The translations under genes were made by a program, and so were the position numbers. Positions 37,650 to 47,900 of a stretch of DNA of 64,000 nucleotides are shown here, piece by piece (the first letter of the stretch is position 1; each line of letters starts with the position of its first letter). The DNA is taken from assembly GCF_026342035.1 (NCBI RefSeq), contig NZ_JAPENM010000001.1, forward strand, positions 682,001 to 746,000, given 5' to 3'. Under the pieces are notes generated by a model. It did not search any database. It had not been told where the DNA came from and saw only the letters and a list, made by a program, of their open reading frames with translations. The DNA is from Aldersonia sp. NBC_00410 (GTDB taxonomy: Bacteria > Actinomycetota > Actinomycetes > Mycobacteriales > Mycobacteriaceae).

Positions 37650-40600
37650 TGGATATTTCCAAGCTTCTTCGTCAGATCCGCACCGATCTTCGCGATATAC
37701 GGCTCATCGATGATTTGCACATGGTCGCCGCCGACGTGGATGACCTCGAGATTGGGCACGTGTTCGTCCCAACCTCCGTTGGGCGCACGGTTTTTGTACG
37801 CCGGCTCGAGTTCGATCATGCCGTCGTGATACCGGTCGGCGAGGTACAGCACGACGTCGCCGTCGTAGTGCGTCGCTTCGGCCTTGGCGAGCGCGCGGCT
37901 GTCGATCCACGAGGTGCGCTCGTGCTCGATCATGCTCGCGGGCACGTTGGCGCCGCTCAACTTGATCATGTCCATGATGATCTGGACCTGCTCGTCATCG
38001 GAGGCATGGGACAACCGATCGAGCGGCAACGCCGAGGTGTCGACGCCGTAGGTCTTGTTGGCAAAGGACGCATATCGCTCGATGCGTGCCCGCGCCGCTG
38101 CCGGCCCCTCGGCGGGCCGGTCCACGGGCAAGGCCAGGTCGATCATGCCGACGATGCGAACGTCGGCACCCTCGGCGCGCAGCAACTTGGCCACGGCGAA
38201 GGCCAGCACGGCGCCCAGCGACCAGCCGTACAGGACGTACGGCCCGTTCCCCTGAATCTTGCGGAGTTCCGGAAGGTATTGGCGCGCACGCTCTTCGATG
38301 TCGCCCTCGACGCGTTCGATGCCGTACATCGGGGTGTCGGTGGGCAGCCGTTTGAGCAGCGGTTCGTAGACAACGGTGGTGGAACCGGACGGATGGAACG
38401 CGAATACCGGTACGGCCGTTGACCCCTCGGGACGGGCGCGCAATGCACGCACGAATCCGTCGAGGCCAATACCCTCGGTGACCCGGCGGACGACCTCGGC
38501 CAGCTGTTCGATCGTTTCTGCGTCCAGCACGTCGTCGACGGTGATGTCGCTCTTGGTGCGCTCGGACAGCCGCGCCGCAAGCTTCTCCGCCACTTCCTCT
38601 TCCAGGATCGGCAGTGTGTTCTGGACACCCTTGGCCGACTCGCCGGTCACCACCGCCCAGGTGGCGAAGGTCAGCCGCTCCGCCGGATCTCGCGGTGAGA
38701 TATCGGATTCGCCGACCTCGGCACTCACCGCGGCCTCCGGCGCGGGTGCCGGCTGCTCGGCCTGCTCGAGAATCGCCTCGGCCTCGGCTTGGACGGAGGT
38801 GTCTTCGTCATCCAGCCGCGACTCGACGTTCTCGGTGGGCGCGCCGGTCCCGGCGGCATCGGATGCATCCGCCGCTTCCCGCTCGGCCTGTTGCTGATCG
38901 GCGAGCGCCTGCACCTCGTCGCGGTTCTCCACTGCGTAGCGCAGGTACTTGCCGACCCCGACGAGGTTGGCGTCGCGGACCGCCTGCAACTGCAGCTGTG
39001 GAATGTCGAATTCGTACTCGACGCGGTTCTTGATCCGCACCGCCATCAGCGAGTCCAGACCCAGCTCGATCAGCGGGATCTCGGCGGGTAGGTCCTCGGG
39101 CGCGTAACCCATCGACTCCGCCACGATGTAGGCGAGCCGGTCCTCGAGCGTCTGGCTGCCGTTGGGATCCCACCTGCCGCTGAAGGTCTCGATGACCTCG
39201 GGCAGTTCCTCGACGAGACCGGACGGCTCCGCCGCGGGAGCCTGCACCGGCGCGAATGCGGCACCATTCTGCGCAGCCGTGCCGGCACCATTCTGCGCAG
39301 CCGTGCCGGCGACGGCCACCGCGGGCCCACCGGTGACGACCGCGTCGTACACCAGCCGGAACGCCGCATCCTCGCGGGCGTGCACCTGCACCGATGCACC
39401 GCCCGGGTGTGGGGTGAGCGTAGTTGTCAGCGTCCCCGCCGACGAGAGATCACCGTGCGGGATCGCCGCGCCGAGCGTCGCGTCGCTGAGCACCTGTGCG
39501 GCCGCTGCGGTGACGAGTGCACCGAGGTCGGTGACGACACCCGCCTGCACCTCCCAGGCGTGCCTGCCGTCCGGCATCGCGACATGCGCGCCCGGGATCC
39601 GGTTGTTGCCGGAACCGCCGCCGAGACGGCCCGTCGTCCAGTACGGCTTGCGCACGAACGCGGTGCGCGGAATGTCCCCGTAGCCGCCGGCCTCGAACAG
39701 CGACGCCAACGAGACGTCGTGGCCGACCACATACAGCTGGGCTAGTGCGGTCAGCACGCCGAGCGACTCGTCCTCCTTGCGCTTCAGCGTCTGGATCAGC
39801 TGTGCGTCGTGCATGCCCGCAGCGAAAGTGGTGGCCGCGACCTGCATCAACGCGACCGGGTTCGGCGCAAGCTCGAGGTAGGTGCTGTGCCCGGTCTCGA
39901 CTGCGACGCGCACCGCGTTGGTGAAGTACACGCTTTGCCGCATGTTCCGCACCCAGTAGTCCTCGGTGTGGATCGGATCGTGCCCGGCCCGGTAGAACGT
40001 CTCTTTGTCCACGGTCGAGTACACCCCGACCTTGGGCTTGTTCGGTTCGAGGCCGGCCAGTTCGGCGGCAAGTTCGCCGAGCAGTGGGTCCATCTGCGAG
40101 GTGTGTCCCGCGCCCTTGGTGGCGAGCACACGCGCCAGCTTGCCCTCTGCTTCGGCACGCTCGACGATCGCGTTGACCTGCGGCTCGGGTCCGCCGATCA
40201 CGGTGTGCGTCGGCGCGGCGTACACCGCGACCTCGAGATCGGGGAAATCGCCGAGCACGCCGATGATCTCCTCGGCGCTGTATTCGACGAGGGCCATGCG
40301 GCGAATATCGTCGCCGGACAGCGTCGCTTCGCCCTCGCCCATCAGACGGGACCGCGCGCAAATCACCCGGACCGCGTCGACCAGGTCGAGGCCGCCCGAG
40401 ATGTACGCCGCCGCAACCTCACCCATCGAGTGGCCGACCACGGCGGCCGGCTCGGCACCGTGATGACGCAGCAACACGGCGAGCCCGACCTGGATCGCGA
40501 AGATGCCGACCTGCGAGGTGCCGACGTCGTAGTCCTGCTCGTCGTCGAGGATCATCTCGCGCACCGAATAACCGGCCTCGTCGACGATCAGCTCATCGAC

Positions 40601-42880
40601 CTCGTCGATCGCGGCGCGGAAGACCGCGTTCTCCAGGTAGAGCTGCTTGCCCATCTTGCGGTGCTGGGCACCGAAACCGGACAGCACCCACACCGGGCCC
40701 TGGGTGGCCGGGGCGTCATTGCTGAACACACCCGCCGCCGGCTTACCGTTCGCGACCGCGCGCATGCCGGTCACCGCGTCCGCGTGCGTCGTCGCGAGCA
40801 CCACGGCACGGGAGCGGCCGTGGTTGCGCTTGGCGAGCGCGCGACCGATGTCGGCGAGCGGCGTGGTGCTGCCCGTTTCCGTCTCCAGCCAGTCGGCGAG
40901 CTCCGCGGCCGCACGACGGCGGCGCGACGGGATCGCCCCGGACACCGCCAGCAGCACCGGCAGCGGTTCCTCGCGCTCGGATTCCTGCTCGGCGCCGTGC
41001 GCCCCATCCACTTCGGCGCCGTGCGCCCCATCCACTTCGGCGCCGTGCGCCCCATCCACTTCCGTGTCCAGCGCCTCGGCGAGCACGTCCGGCTGGGCGG
41101 CGGTCTCATCGGCGTCCGCGTCGATCACGTCCGCCCCGACCGGCGCGGGCACGTACTCCTTGACCACGACGTGCGCGTTGGTACCGCCGAAGCCGAACCC
41201 GGAGACACCGGCGATCGCGTTACCGCTGTAGCGCGGCCAGTCGGTCGGCTCCGGAATCACCTGCAGGTGCGCCTTGTCGAAGGCGATGTACGGGTTGGGA
41301 CCCGCGTAGTTGAGCGAGGGCGGGAGCTTGTTCTCCTGCAGCGCGAGCACGATCTTGGCCAGCGACGCTGCACCGGCCGCCGACTCGAGGTGGCCGAAGT
41401 TCGACTTCACCGAGCCAAGCAGTGCCGGCTTGTCGTCGTCGCGGCCGCGACCGACGACCCGGCCGAGCGCGTCGGCCTCGATCGGATCGCCGAGGATGGT
41501 GCCGGTGCCGTGCGCCTCGATGTAGTCGACGGTGGTCGGGACGATGCCGGCATCGCGGTACGCGTGCCGCAGCACGTCGGCCTGCGCGTCCGGATTCGGC
41601 GCAAGCAGGCCGTTCGAGCGACCGTCGGAGTTCACCGCGGTACCCGCGACCACCGCGAGAATGTTGTCGCCGTCCCGCTCGGCATCTTCGAGCCGCTTCA
41701 GCACGAACAGGCCGCCGCCCTCGGAGCGCACCATTCCGTCCGCGTCCGAGGAGAACGCCTTGATGTGCCCGTCCGGCGCGACCGCGCCGACCGAGTCGAA
41801 ACCGAGCGTGATCGCGGGCGCGAGCAGCATGTTCACGCCGCCGACCACCGCCACGTCGGCCTCGCCGCCGCGCAGCGCGCGGACGGCCTGATGCACCGCG
41901 ACCAGCGTGGACGAGCACGCAGTGTCGATGGCGACCGATGGGCCGCGGAAATCGTAGAAATAGGACACCCGGTTGGCCACGATCGATGTCGCGGCACCGG
42001 TGAGGCTGTAGGCGTGCGTCTTGGTCGGCTCGAGCGCGGCCAACATCGAGTAGTCGTTGGTGGACGTGCCGATGAAGACGCCGACCGGCTTGCCCTTGAG
42101 CTCACTGGCCGGGATGCGGGCGTGCTCGAGTGCCTCCCAGGTGAGTTCGAGCGCGAGCCGCTGCTGCGGGTCGACCCACTCCACCTCACGCGGGGACATG
42201 GCGAAGAACTCCGCGTCGAAGCCCTTCACGTCGTCGAGATAGCCGCCGCGGGTGTTCGCCTTCTCGACCGCCGCCGCGATCTCCGGGTCGGAGGTGAACT
42301 CGGTCCAGCGTCCCGGCGGCAGATCGCTGATGCCGTCGCCGCCGCCGATGAGGAACTCCCAGGTTTCCTGCGGGGTACGCCCGGCCTTCGGGAACCTGGT
42401 GGAAAAGCCGACGATGGCGACGTCGTGCGCGTCGCCGAGGACCGCGGAGGTGTAGTACGTCGAGTCCGCCGTGTCCTCCGGGACCTCCGGTTCACCCTCG
42501 ATGATCCGCTGTGCCAGCGAGGAGATGGTCGGATTCTGGTAGACGACGGTGGCGGTCAGCACCACTCCGGTCAGGTCTTCGACATCGCCGGCGAGCGCGA
42601 TGGCGTCGCGGGAGGCGAGCCCGAACTCCTCCATCGGCCGGTCGACGGTGATCTGCTCGACCGGCTGACCGGTAGCCTCGGCAACCCAGCTACGCAGCCA
42701 TTCGCGCAGCTCCGCAGCGGTCAAATCGGGTCGCTCGACGAGCGCCGACTCCGCGCCGGTGGTCTCGGTCCGGTCGACGAGTTCGGCCGGGGTCTCGGGT
42801 TGGCCCCCGAGTCCGGCCCCGGTCCCTGCGGCGGACGTATCGGTCTCACCCTGCGAAATGGGCGTTTCGTTCTCAGCCAT
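37646..42880 (-). CDS. pks13: Mycolic acid condensing polyketide synthase
   Basis: The 1744-residue type I PKS performs the final Claisen condensation of mycolate synthesis. Domains in order: N-terminal ACP with GLASRDA (Ser90), ketosynthase [11 protein letters not shown] (Cys322), acyltransferase GHSMGEVAA (Ser818), C-terminal [11 protein letters not shown] (Ser1277) and thioesterase YGWSLGAV (Ser1554). Size and order match Pks13 of mycobacteria (about 1733). Two inter-domain linkers carry perfect 24-base tandem duplications: EVDGAHGA three times between KS and AT, and GTAAQNGA twice before the C-terminal ACP. It lies 96 bases after fadD32 and overlaps accD4 by four bases, forming one operon. 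Confidence 0.97.
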   Translation of the reverse strand: MAENETPISQGETDTSAAGTGAGLGGQPETPAELVDRTETTGAESALVERPDLTAAELREWLRSWVAEATGQPVEQITVDRPMEEFGLASRDAIALAGDVEDLTGVVLTATVVYQNPTISSLAQRIIEGEPEVPEDTADSTYYTSAVLGDAHDVAIVGFSTRFPKAGRTPQETWEFLIGGGDGISDLPPGRWTEFTSDPEIAAAVEKANTRGGYLDDVKGFDAEFFAMSPREVEWVDPQQRLALELTWEALEHARIPASELKGKPVGVFIGTSTNDYSMLAALEPTKTHAYSLTGAATSIVANRVSYFYDFRGPSVAIDTACSSTLVAVHQAVRALRGGEADVAVVGGVNMLLAPAITLGFDSVGAVAPDGHIKAFSSDADGMVRSEGGGLFVLKRLEDAERDGDNILAVVAGTAVNSDGRSNGLLAPNPDAQADVLRHAYRDAGIVPTTVDYIEAHGTGTILGDPIEADALGRVVGRGRDDDKPALLGSVKSNFGHLESAAGAASLAKIVLALQENKLPPSLNYAGPNPYIAFDKAHLQVIPEPTDWPRYSGNAIAGVSGFGFGGTNAHVVVKEYVPAPVGADVIDADADETAAQPDVLAEALDTEVDGAHGAEVDGAHGAEVDGAHGAEQESEREEPLPVLLAVSGAIPSRRRRAAAELADWLETETGSTTPLADIGRALAKRNHGRSRAVVLATTHADAVTGMRAVANGKPAAGVFSNDAPATQGPVWVLSGFGAQHRKMGKQLYLENAVFRAAIDEVDELIVDEAGYSVREMILDDEQDYDVGTSQVGIFAIQVGLAVLLRHHGAEPAAVVGHSMGEVAAAYISGGLDLVDAVRVICARSRLMGEGEATLSGDDIRRMALVEYSAEEIIGVLGDFPDLEVAVYAAPTHTVIGGPEPQVNAIVERAEAEGKLARVLATKGAGHTSQMDPLLGELAAELAGLEPNKPKVGVYSTVDKETFYRAGHDPIHTEDYWVRNMRQSVYFTNAVRVAVETGHSTYLELAPNPVALMQVAATTFAAGMHDAQLIQTLKRKEDESLGVLTALAQLYVVGHDVSLASLFEAGGYGDIPRTAFVRKPYWTTGRLGGGSGNNRIPGAHVAMPDGRHAWEVQAGVVTDLGALVTAAAAQVLSDATLGAAIPHGDLSSAGTLTTTLTPHPGGASVQVHAREDAAFRLVYDAVVTGGPAVAVAGTAAQNGAGTAAQNGAAFAPVQAPAAEPSGLVEELPEVIETFSGRWDPNGSQTLEDRLAYIVAESMGYAPEDLPAEIPLIELGLDSLMAVRIKNRVEYEFDIPQLQLQAVRDANLVGVGKYLRYAVENRDEVQALADQQQAEREAADASDAAGTGAPTENVESRLDDEDTSVQAEAEAILEQAEQPAPAPEAAVSAEVGESDISPRDPAERLTFATWAVVTGESAKGVQNTLPILEEEVAEKLAARLSERTKSDITVDDVLDAETIEQLAEVVRRVTEGIGLDGFVRALRARPEGSTAVPVFAFHPSGSTTVVYEPLLKRLPTDTPMYGIERVEGDIEERARQYLPELRKIQGNGPYVLYGWSLGAVLAFAVAKLLRAEGADVRIVGMIDLALPVDRPAEGPAAARARIERYASFANKTYGVDTSALPLDRLSHASDDEQVQIIMDMIKLSGANVPASMIEHERTSWIDSRALAKAEATHYDGDVVLYLADRYHDGMIELEPAYKNRAPNGGWDEHVPNLEVIHVGGDHVQIIDEPYIAKIGADLTKKLGNIQ
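39261..39308. repeat. 24-base perfect tandem duplication in pks13 (AT/ACP linker)
   Basis: Two identical 24-base units (39261-39284, 39285-39308) encode GTAAQNGA twice in an Ala/Gln-rich linker, in frame. Confidence 0.9.
40991..41062. repeat. 24-base perfect tandem triplication in pks13 (KS/AT linker)
   Basis: Three identical 24-base units (40991-41014, 41015-41038, 41039-41062) encode EVDGAHGA three times in the acidic linker, in frame. Perfect identity implies recent or ongoing copy-number change. Confidence 0.92.
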
Positions 42881-42976
42881 CAGTCCCTCAAGCTACCCGT
42901 CCGATTTCCAGCTCTCGAATACCCGGTCTCGAATTCCCCCCGTTTCGAATTCCCGTGTCGTAATGCTCGCTCGATC

Positions 42977-44911
42977 TCAGTCGGTCTTGACCGAGTCGGC
43001 GTTATCATCGCCGTCGACCGCGTCCGGGAATGCCGTCTGCGTGTACCCACCGCGCAACGTCCCTTCCAGGTACGCGGCTCTGCACGCGCGGCGCGCGATC
43101 TTGCCGCTTGAGGTCCGCGGGATCGAGCCGGCCGGGACCAGAAGCACGTCTCGCACCATCACGCCGTGCCGCGCCGAAATCGCGGCACGCACCGTGTCGG
43201 CGATCGGCTGCGGCTCGGCCTTGCCCGCACCGGGACCGCGTTCGGCGACGACGACCAGTTGCTCGGAGGCATCGTCCGCGTCGTACTTGGCGCCGAGACC
43301 GGAGTGGCTGCCCTGCTCGAAGACCAGCGACGGCAGCTGGTTCGCGGGCACCGAGAACGCCGCGATGAAGCCGGGGCGCAGCGCCGTGCTCGCTTCCTGC
43401 GCGGAGAACTCCAGGTCCTGCGGGTAGTGGTTGCGGCCGTCGACGATGACGAGATCCTTCACCCGGCCGGTGATGTAGAGCTCGCCGCCGAAGTACACCC
43501 CGTAATCGCCGGTGCGCATCCAGTTCGCGGACTCCGGCGCGCCGGTGGCGTGGCTACCGTCGGCCAGGCGCGACGCCAGCTTGGCCTCGAACGTCGCCGC
43601 GGTTTCCTCCTTGCGGTTCCAGTAACCGCTGCCCATGTTCTTGCCGTGCAGCCAGATCTCGCCGACATGACCGTCGGCCTGTTCGTGGCCCGTCTCCGGG
43701 TCGACGATCGTGGCCCACTGGCTGCGCGCGATGAACCCGCACGACACCTGCGCGACAGCATTCGGATGCGACTGTTCGATCTTCACCATCCGGCCCGCAT
43801 TCAGCTCGACGCGGTCGACGTAGGTCACCTTCGCCTCGTCCTCGTGCCGGGTGGCCGAGACGAACAGCGTGGCCTCCGCCATGCCGTAGCACGGCTTGAT
43901 CGCCGTCTTCGGCAGCCCGTACGGCGCGAACGCTTCGTTGAACTTGCGCATCGACGACGTGGTCACCGGCTCGGAACCGTTGATCAGGCCGATCACGTTG
44001 GACAGGTCCAGCGACTCGCCGGGCTTGGGCAATCCACGCGCGGCGGCATGCTCGAAGGCGAAGTTGGGTGCGGCGGCGAACGTACCGGCGCCGTCGGAGT
44101 GTGCGGCGAGCTCGCGGATCCAGCGACTCGGACGGCGCACGAACGCGCTCGGCGACATGATGGTGATGAACTTGCCGCCGAGGGCCGGGAGGATGACCGT
44201 CAGCAGGCCCATGTCGTGGAACATCGGCAACCAGGTGACGCCGCGGGAGTTCTCCTGCAGCTCGATCGCGTCGATCATCTGCAGCACATTCGTGCCCACC
44301 GCGCGGTGGGTGATCTCCACGCCGGCCGGGGTGCGGGTCGAGCCGGAGGTGTACTGCAGATACGCGATGTCCTCGACGGTCGCTTCCGGGCGCACCCACG
44401 ATTCACCAACACTGTCCGGGATCGCGTCGACGGCGATGATGCGCGGCCGCTCCTTGGCGGGCAGGTAGCGGAAGAACTGGCGGACGCCGGCGGCGGAGTT
44501 GCTCGCGGTGAGGATCGCGGACGGCTTGCAGTCGCCGAGCACGGCGTGCAGGCGGTCGGTATGGCCCGGCTCCTCGGGGTCGAACAGCGGCACGGCGATG
44601 GTGCCGGCATAGATGGCCGCGAAGAACGCCACGACGTACTCGAGGCCCTGCGGCGCGAGTACGGCAACCCGGTCGCCCGGCTTGGTCACCTGCTGGAGGC
44701 GAGCCGCCACGGCACGCAGCTTGTTGCCGAACTCGATCCAGGTGAGCTCCTGCGCCTCGCCGTCGCGCTCACGCGAATAGTCGATATAGCGGTACGCCAG
44801 ATCGTTCGCGTCGTTGCGGGTGTGCTTTTCGACGTGGTCGACCAGCGTTCGATCCGCCGGGATCCAAATGTTCCCGTCGGCGTCGAGGTAATCGTCGAAC
44901 TTCTCGTGCAT
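42977..44911 (-). CDS. fadD32: Long-chain fatty acyl-AMP ligase
   Basis: The 644-residue FAAL activates the meromycolic acid as an acyl-adenylate and loads it on the N-terminal ACP of Pks13. Motifs include [19 protein letters not shown] (P-loop), [32 protein letters not shown] and [18 protein letters not shown], with the FAAL-type insertion region. Length matches FadD32 (about 637). GGAGGAG lies 9 bases before ATG 44911. It heads the fadD32-pks13-accD4 operon; its leader contains an inverted repeat at 44939-44973. Confidence 0.96.
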   Translation of the reverse strand: MHEKFDDYLDADGNIWIPADRTLVDHVEKHTRNDANDLAYRYIDYSRERDGEAQELTWIEFGNKLRAVAARLQQVTKPGDRVAVLAPQGLEYVVAFFAAIYAGTIAVPLFDPEEPGHTDRLHAVLGDCKPSAILTASNSAAGVRQFFRYLPAKERPRIIAVDAIPDSVGESWVRPEATVEDIAYLQYTSGSTRTPAGVEITHRAVGTNVLQMIDAIELQENSRGVTWLPMFHDMGLLTVILPALGGKFITIMSPSAFVRRPSRWIRELAAHSDGAGTFAAAPNFAFEHAAARGLPKPGESLDLSNVIGLINGSEPVTTSSMRKFNEAFAPYGLPKTAIKPCYGMAEATLFVSATRHEDEAKVTYVDRVELNAGRMVKIEQSHPNAVAQVSCGFIARSQWATIVDPETGHEQADGHVGEIWLHGKNMGSGYWNRKEETAATFEAKLASRLADGSHATGAPESANWMRTGDYGVYFGGELYITGRVKDLVIVDGRNHYPQDLEFSAQEASTALRPGFIAAFSVPANQLPSLVFEQGSHSGLGAKYDADDASEQLVVVAERGPGAGKAEPQPIADTVRAAISARHGVMVRDVLLVPAGSIPRTSSGKIARRACRAAYLEGTLRGGYTQTAFPDAVDGDDNADSVKTD

Positions 44912-44938
44912 ATTTCTCTACTCCTCCACAGCACCCGC

Positions 44939-44973
44939 GTCAGGCAGACCCGCACGCAGCCCGCCTGCCTGAC
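44939..44973 (-). promoter_or_regulatory. Inverted repeat in the fadD32 leader
   Basis: GTCAGGCAG (44939-44947) pairs perfectly with CTGCCTGAC (44965-44973) over a 17-base spacer, ending 28 bases before the fadD32 start and about 10 bases before its ribosome-binding site. It may be an operator or an RNA hairpin; no T-tract follows. Confidence 0.45.
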
Positions 44974-45077
44974 ATCGCTTTCGCCGGTTGCTACGCCCCC
45001 GCACGTGGCACGCATCTCATTCCCAAGATTCGCGCTGCACTAGCGAACAAATTCCAGTTATGTTACTGAGCCGACCT

Positions 45078-46079
45078 TCACTCACCCTTCAGCAGGGTGA
45101 TGATGGGCGCAAATGCGTCCATCTGGGTAGGGAACACGCCGACGTAGGACATACCCGTTTGAGCACGGACGGCCCGGACCTGATCTGCGATTTCCTCGAA
45201 GGTCCCGATCGCGATATACGGCGAGTTCAGGATTTCCTCGACGGATAGCTGCACATCGACGTCCATGTTCGGCGGAAAGCCCTTGTCCAGGGCCGCGAGC
45301 GCCATCTCGGCAACCTTCTCGCGATCGTCGGTGATCACGATAGTGGTGATGGTCCAGTTCAGCTCGATGTCGGCGAACCGAGCACCGGCGGCCTGCTTGA
45401 TCAGCTCGACTCGCTCGACGGTCTTCTCCATGGTGATCCCGGAGAGCCGCAGTTTGCCTTCCGCCGTGGTGACCGGGACCACGGAGACGATGTCGGCGTG
45501 CTTGGCGGCGAGCGCGAGCATCTTCGGTCCGCCGCCGCCGACCGCGAGCGGTGGGCGTGGGCCCTGCCGTGGTCGCGGGCTGCCCTTGAGTCCGCGGATC
45601 TGGTAGTGCTTGCCCTCGAAGTTGCATTCCTGACCGCGCAGCAGCACGTCCAGGATGGTCAGCGCCTCGTCGAGCTTCTCGATCCGCAGCCCCGGCCGGT
45701 CGTAGGCGATCCCGGCCTTGTCGAACTCTTCCTTCATCCAGCCCGCGCCGATGCCGAGTTCGAGCCTGCCCTTGGACAGCACGTCGATGGTCGCGGCGTC
45801 CTTGGCCAGGATTGCCGGGTGGCGGAAGCCGTTGGCCAGTACCGCCGTCCCCAGCCGGATCTTCTCGGTCGCCACGGCGAGCGCACCGAGTGCGGCGATC
45901 GGGCTGACCTGCGGACCCAGGTGGTCCGGAATCATGAAGCTGTCGTACCCGTAGTCCTCGGCCTGCTGAGCCAGCCGAATGAACTTCCGAGCGCCGCCCT
46001 CCTCGGGGTTGCCCTCACCGCCGGCGGCAAATCGAAACTTCCGCAATGGTGCCGCGGGGGCAGTTTCGGCGGCTGTCAT
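45078..46079 (-). CDS. LLM-class F420-dependent oxidoreductase
   Basis: This is a 333-residue TIM-barrel enzyme of the luciferase-like F420-dependent group (MSMEG_2516-type). Seen: FRFAAGGEGN, RLAQQAEDYGYDSFMIPDHLG, EKIRLGTAVLANGFRHPAILAKDAAT, LGIGAGWMKEEF and PPLAVGGGGPKMLALAAKHAD. ATG 46079 has AGGAG nine bases upstream and is preferred over starts 9 and 54 bases earlier. It lies between the cutinase and fadD32, a position with no gene in M. tuberculosis. F420 dependence is inferred from family; the substrate is unknown. Confidence 0.87.
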   Translation of the reverse strand: MTAAETAPAAPLRKFRFAAGGEGNPEEGGARKFIRLAQQAEDYGYDSFMIPDHLGPQVSPIAALGALAVATEKIRLGTAVLANGFRHPAILAKDAATIDVLSKGRLELGIGAGWMKEEFDKAGIAYDRPGLRIEKLDEALTILDVLLRGQECNFEGKHYQIRGLKGSPRPRQGPRPPLAVGGGGPKMLALAAKHADIVSVVPVTTAEGKLRLSGITMEKTVERVELIKQAAGARFADIELNWTITTIVITDDREKVAEMALAALDKGFPPNMDVDVQLSVEEILNSPYIAIGTFEEIADQVRAVRAQTGMSYVGVFPTQMDAFAPIITLLKGE

Positions 46080-46228
46080 GAAAGGCATCTCCTGGGTTGC
46101 ACTGCGGGCGGGGGCACGCTGACCGTCCTGCACTCTAGCGGGTCGGCCGTTGTTGACCTACTGACAGTTAACATTCGGGCAACACTCTTGACCAGACCCA
46201 ACTTACTTTTGAGTCAGGTAATTTCGGG

Positions 46229-47209
46229 TCATTCGTGCGCCGGATGCGGCGCGCCGTCGATCAATCCGGACGCCCAGCCCGTGGTCCACTGCGTCGCCGT
46301 CGTGCCGGCGTCGTCCACCACGAAACTGTTGTACTCCGCGTGCACCGGATTGCCTCTCGCACCGGCAAGCGCGGCGAGGCTGCTGGGGATGTTGACCGGG
46401 TTCAGCGCGGCCTCCGGGGCGGCACAGATCAGGTCGCCCGGCGCGCAGATCGTGTTTGCCCGATCCGTGAGCGAGCCGAATCCGCCCGGGCGCGGGCCGG
46501 TCATCGTGATGCCGGGAACCTTCAAGCCCTTGAGTGCCACCTCGGCGCCGACACCGGGCGGGTTCGGGCCGATCTCGGTCGCCTGACCCGTCTCGCGCCG
46601 CCCGTCGGCGATCAGCGTCACGCCGAGCACCTGGTCTTGCGACACCGGGCCGGTCCCCGCGCCGATCTGCGCCGCGACGTCGCCTGCGATGACCGCGCCC
46701 TGCGAGAAGCCGGCAATCACGTATGTCGTCAGCGGACACCGCGCATGCATATCGGCGAGCACGCCGATGGTCGCCTGCGTGCCCGCGGTGCGGCTGTTGT
46801 TGTAGGACTCCTGCCCATCCGGTGGGAACGCGATCGGGTTCGAGAACTCCGCCACGTAGGGCACCGTGTAGACCTGCACGCGCGAGGACGGGAACTGCTC
46901 CTGCAGCGGATCGGTGACGTTGTGCAGCAGTGCGGCCGGGACTGCGGTCGGGTTGAACGGGTCGTCGGTCGGGCTGGACTCCCACGTGCCCGGCACCGCA
47001 ACGAACTGCACATCGGGGCAGTCCGCCGCCTGCGTGTCCGGCTTCGTCGGGCCGGGCAACGGCCCCTCTCCCGGCTTGGGCAGGCGACCGGCGGCGATGT
47101 ACCAGATGACCACGATGACGATGATCAGCAGCAGCGCGAGTGCCAGTAGAAGAAGGACAATCGGAGTTTTGCGTCGGCCGCGCCTGCGGCCGTTTCGAAG
47201 TGCGTTCAC
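46229..47209 (-). CDS. Membrane-anchored cutinase-family hydrolase (Rv3802c-like)
   Basis: The 326-residue protein starts with an Arg-rich cytoplasmic tail, one hydrophobic anchor (residues about 17-38) and a Pro-rich linker, then an alpha/beta cutinase domain: [23 protein letters not shown], the nucleophile elbow [16 protein letters not shown] with the Asp and NPVHAEYN with the His. Rv3802c in the same genomic position is an essential phospholipase/thioesterase linked to mycolate. It overlaps the upstream lipoprotein gene by four bases, so they are coupled. Confidence 0.92.
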   Translation of the reverse strand: MNALRNGRRRGRRKTPIVLLLLALALLLIIVIVVIWYIAAGRLPKPGEGPLPGPTKPDTQAADCPDVQFVAVPGTWESSPTDDPFNPTAVPAALLHNVTDPLQEQFPSSRVQVYTVPYVAEFSNPIAFPPDGQESYNNSRTAGTQATIGVLADMHARCPLTTYVIAGFSQGAVIAGDVAAQIGAGTGPVSQDQVLGVTLIADGRRETGQATEIGPNPPGVGAEVALKGLKVPGITMTGPRPGGFGSLTDRANTICAPGDLICAAPEAALNPVNIPSSLAALAGARGNPVHAEYNSFVVDDAGTTATQWTTGWASGLIDGAPHPAHE

Positions 47210-47766
47210 GAGCAGTACGAACTCTTCGCGACGTCGATGTAGATCTGGCCGGCCTGCTCCGGCGACATCGAGCTACCGGTGATGCTCTGCTCGACACCGG
47301 TCATGGCGTTGACGTTGACCACGATCGTTGCCTCCGGCTCATTGGCCTGCGTCGCGGCGCAGATGTAGTTCGCGATCACGACGGCACTCTCGCCTGCGCC
47401 GGACACCTCGACGCCCTCGTCTTTCAAGTCCTCGACGAACTGCTTCTCGCGCTCACCCATTGGTTCCGCATCCGGCCCGGGGAAGTCGCTCGGTTGCGCT
47501 TGCGGGGTCTCCGGGGGTGCGGTGGCGGCCGGGCCGGGGCTGGTGACCGGCGCGGAGCCGCCGCCGTCGGCCGCGTCCGATCCGGTGGGCACCGCGTCCG
47601 ATCCGTTGGGCACCGCGGCCGACGACGTCGACGCCGCAGCCGGCGCGGGGGTCAGCGAGCCGGGTGTGCTCGTCGCCGTCGAGTCGTCGCCACAGCCGGC
47701 AAACACGCCGACGGCAGCAACGGCCAGCGCGGTGAGCGAGACCGCGCGCAGAGTCATACGAGGCAT
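47206..47766 (-). CDS. DUF732-like lipoprotein
   Basis: The 186-residue protein has signal peptide [16 protein letters not shown] with a lipobox. A 75-residue Ser/Thr/Pro/Ala-rich spacer follows, then a small domain ([15 protein letters not shown] to AKSSYCS) with two cysteines (NYICAAT and the terminal CS), matching DUF732-like domains. AGGA precedes ATG 47766, and a TAGCCT hexamer at 47795-47800 could be a -10 box. Overlap with the cutinase gene suggests a joint envelope role. Function unknown. Confidence 0.75.
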   Translation of the reverse strand: MPRMTLRAVSLTALAVAAVGVFAGCGDDSTATSTPGSLTPAPAAASTSSAAVPNGSDAVPTGSDAADGGGSAPVTSPGPAATAPPETPQAQPSDFPGPDAEPMGEREKQFVEDLKDEGVEVSGAGESAVVIANYICAATQANEPEATIVVNVNAMTGVEQSITGSSMSPEQAGQIYIDVAKSSYCS

Positions 47767-47900
47767 CGTGGTTCCTATGCTTTCGGTTTCGTACAGGCTA
47801 CAGACGCGCGCGCCGGGGCCGATCGCCGTGCAGCCCTGAGGCGCCTCGCTCGCGCTCGGCTGGACACCGTAGGAAACCGACTCCGAGGACGCCGGGTCGG

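Noticed and set aside
39809-43111. Plus-strand open frame of 1100 codons
   Set aside because: Antisense to pks13, whose five domains are intact; low-complexity Arg/Val/Asp translation.
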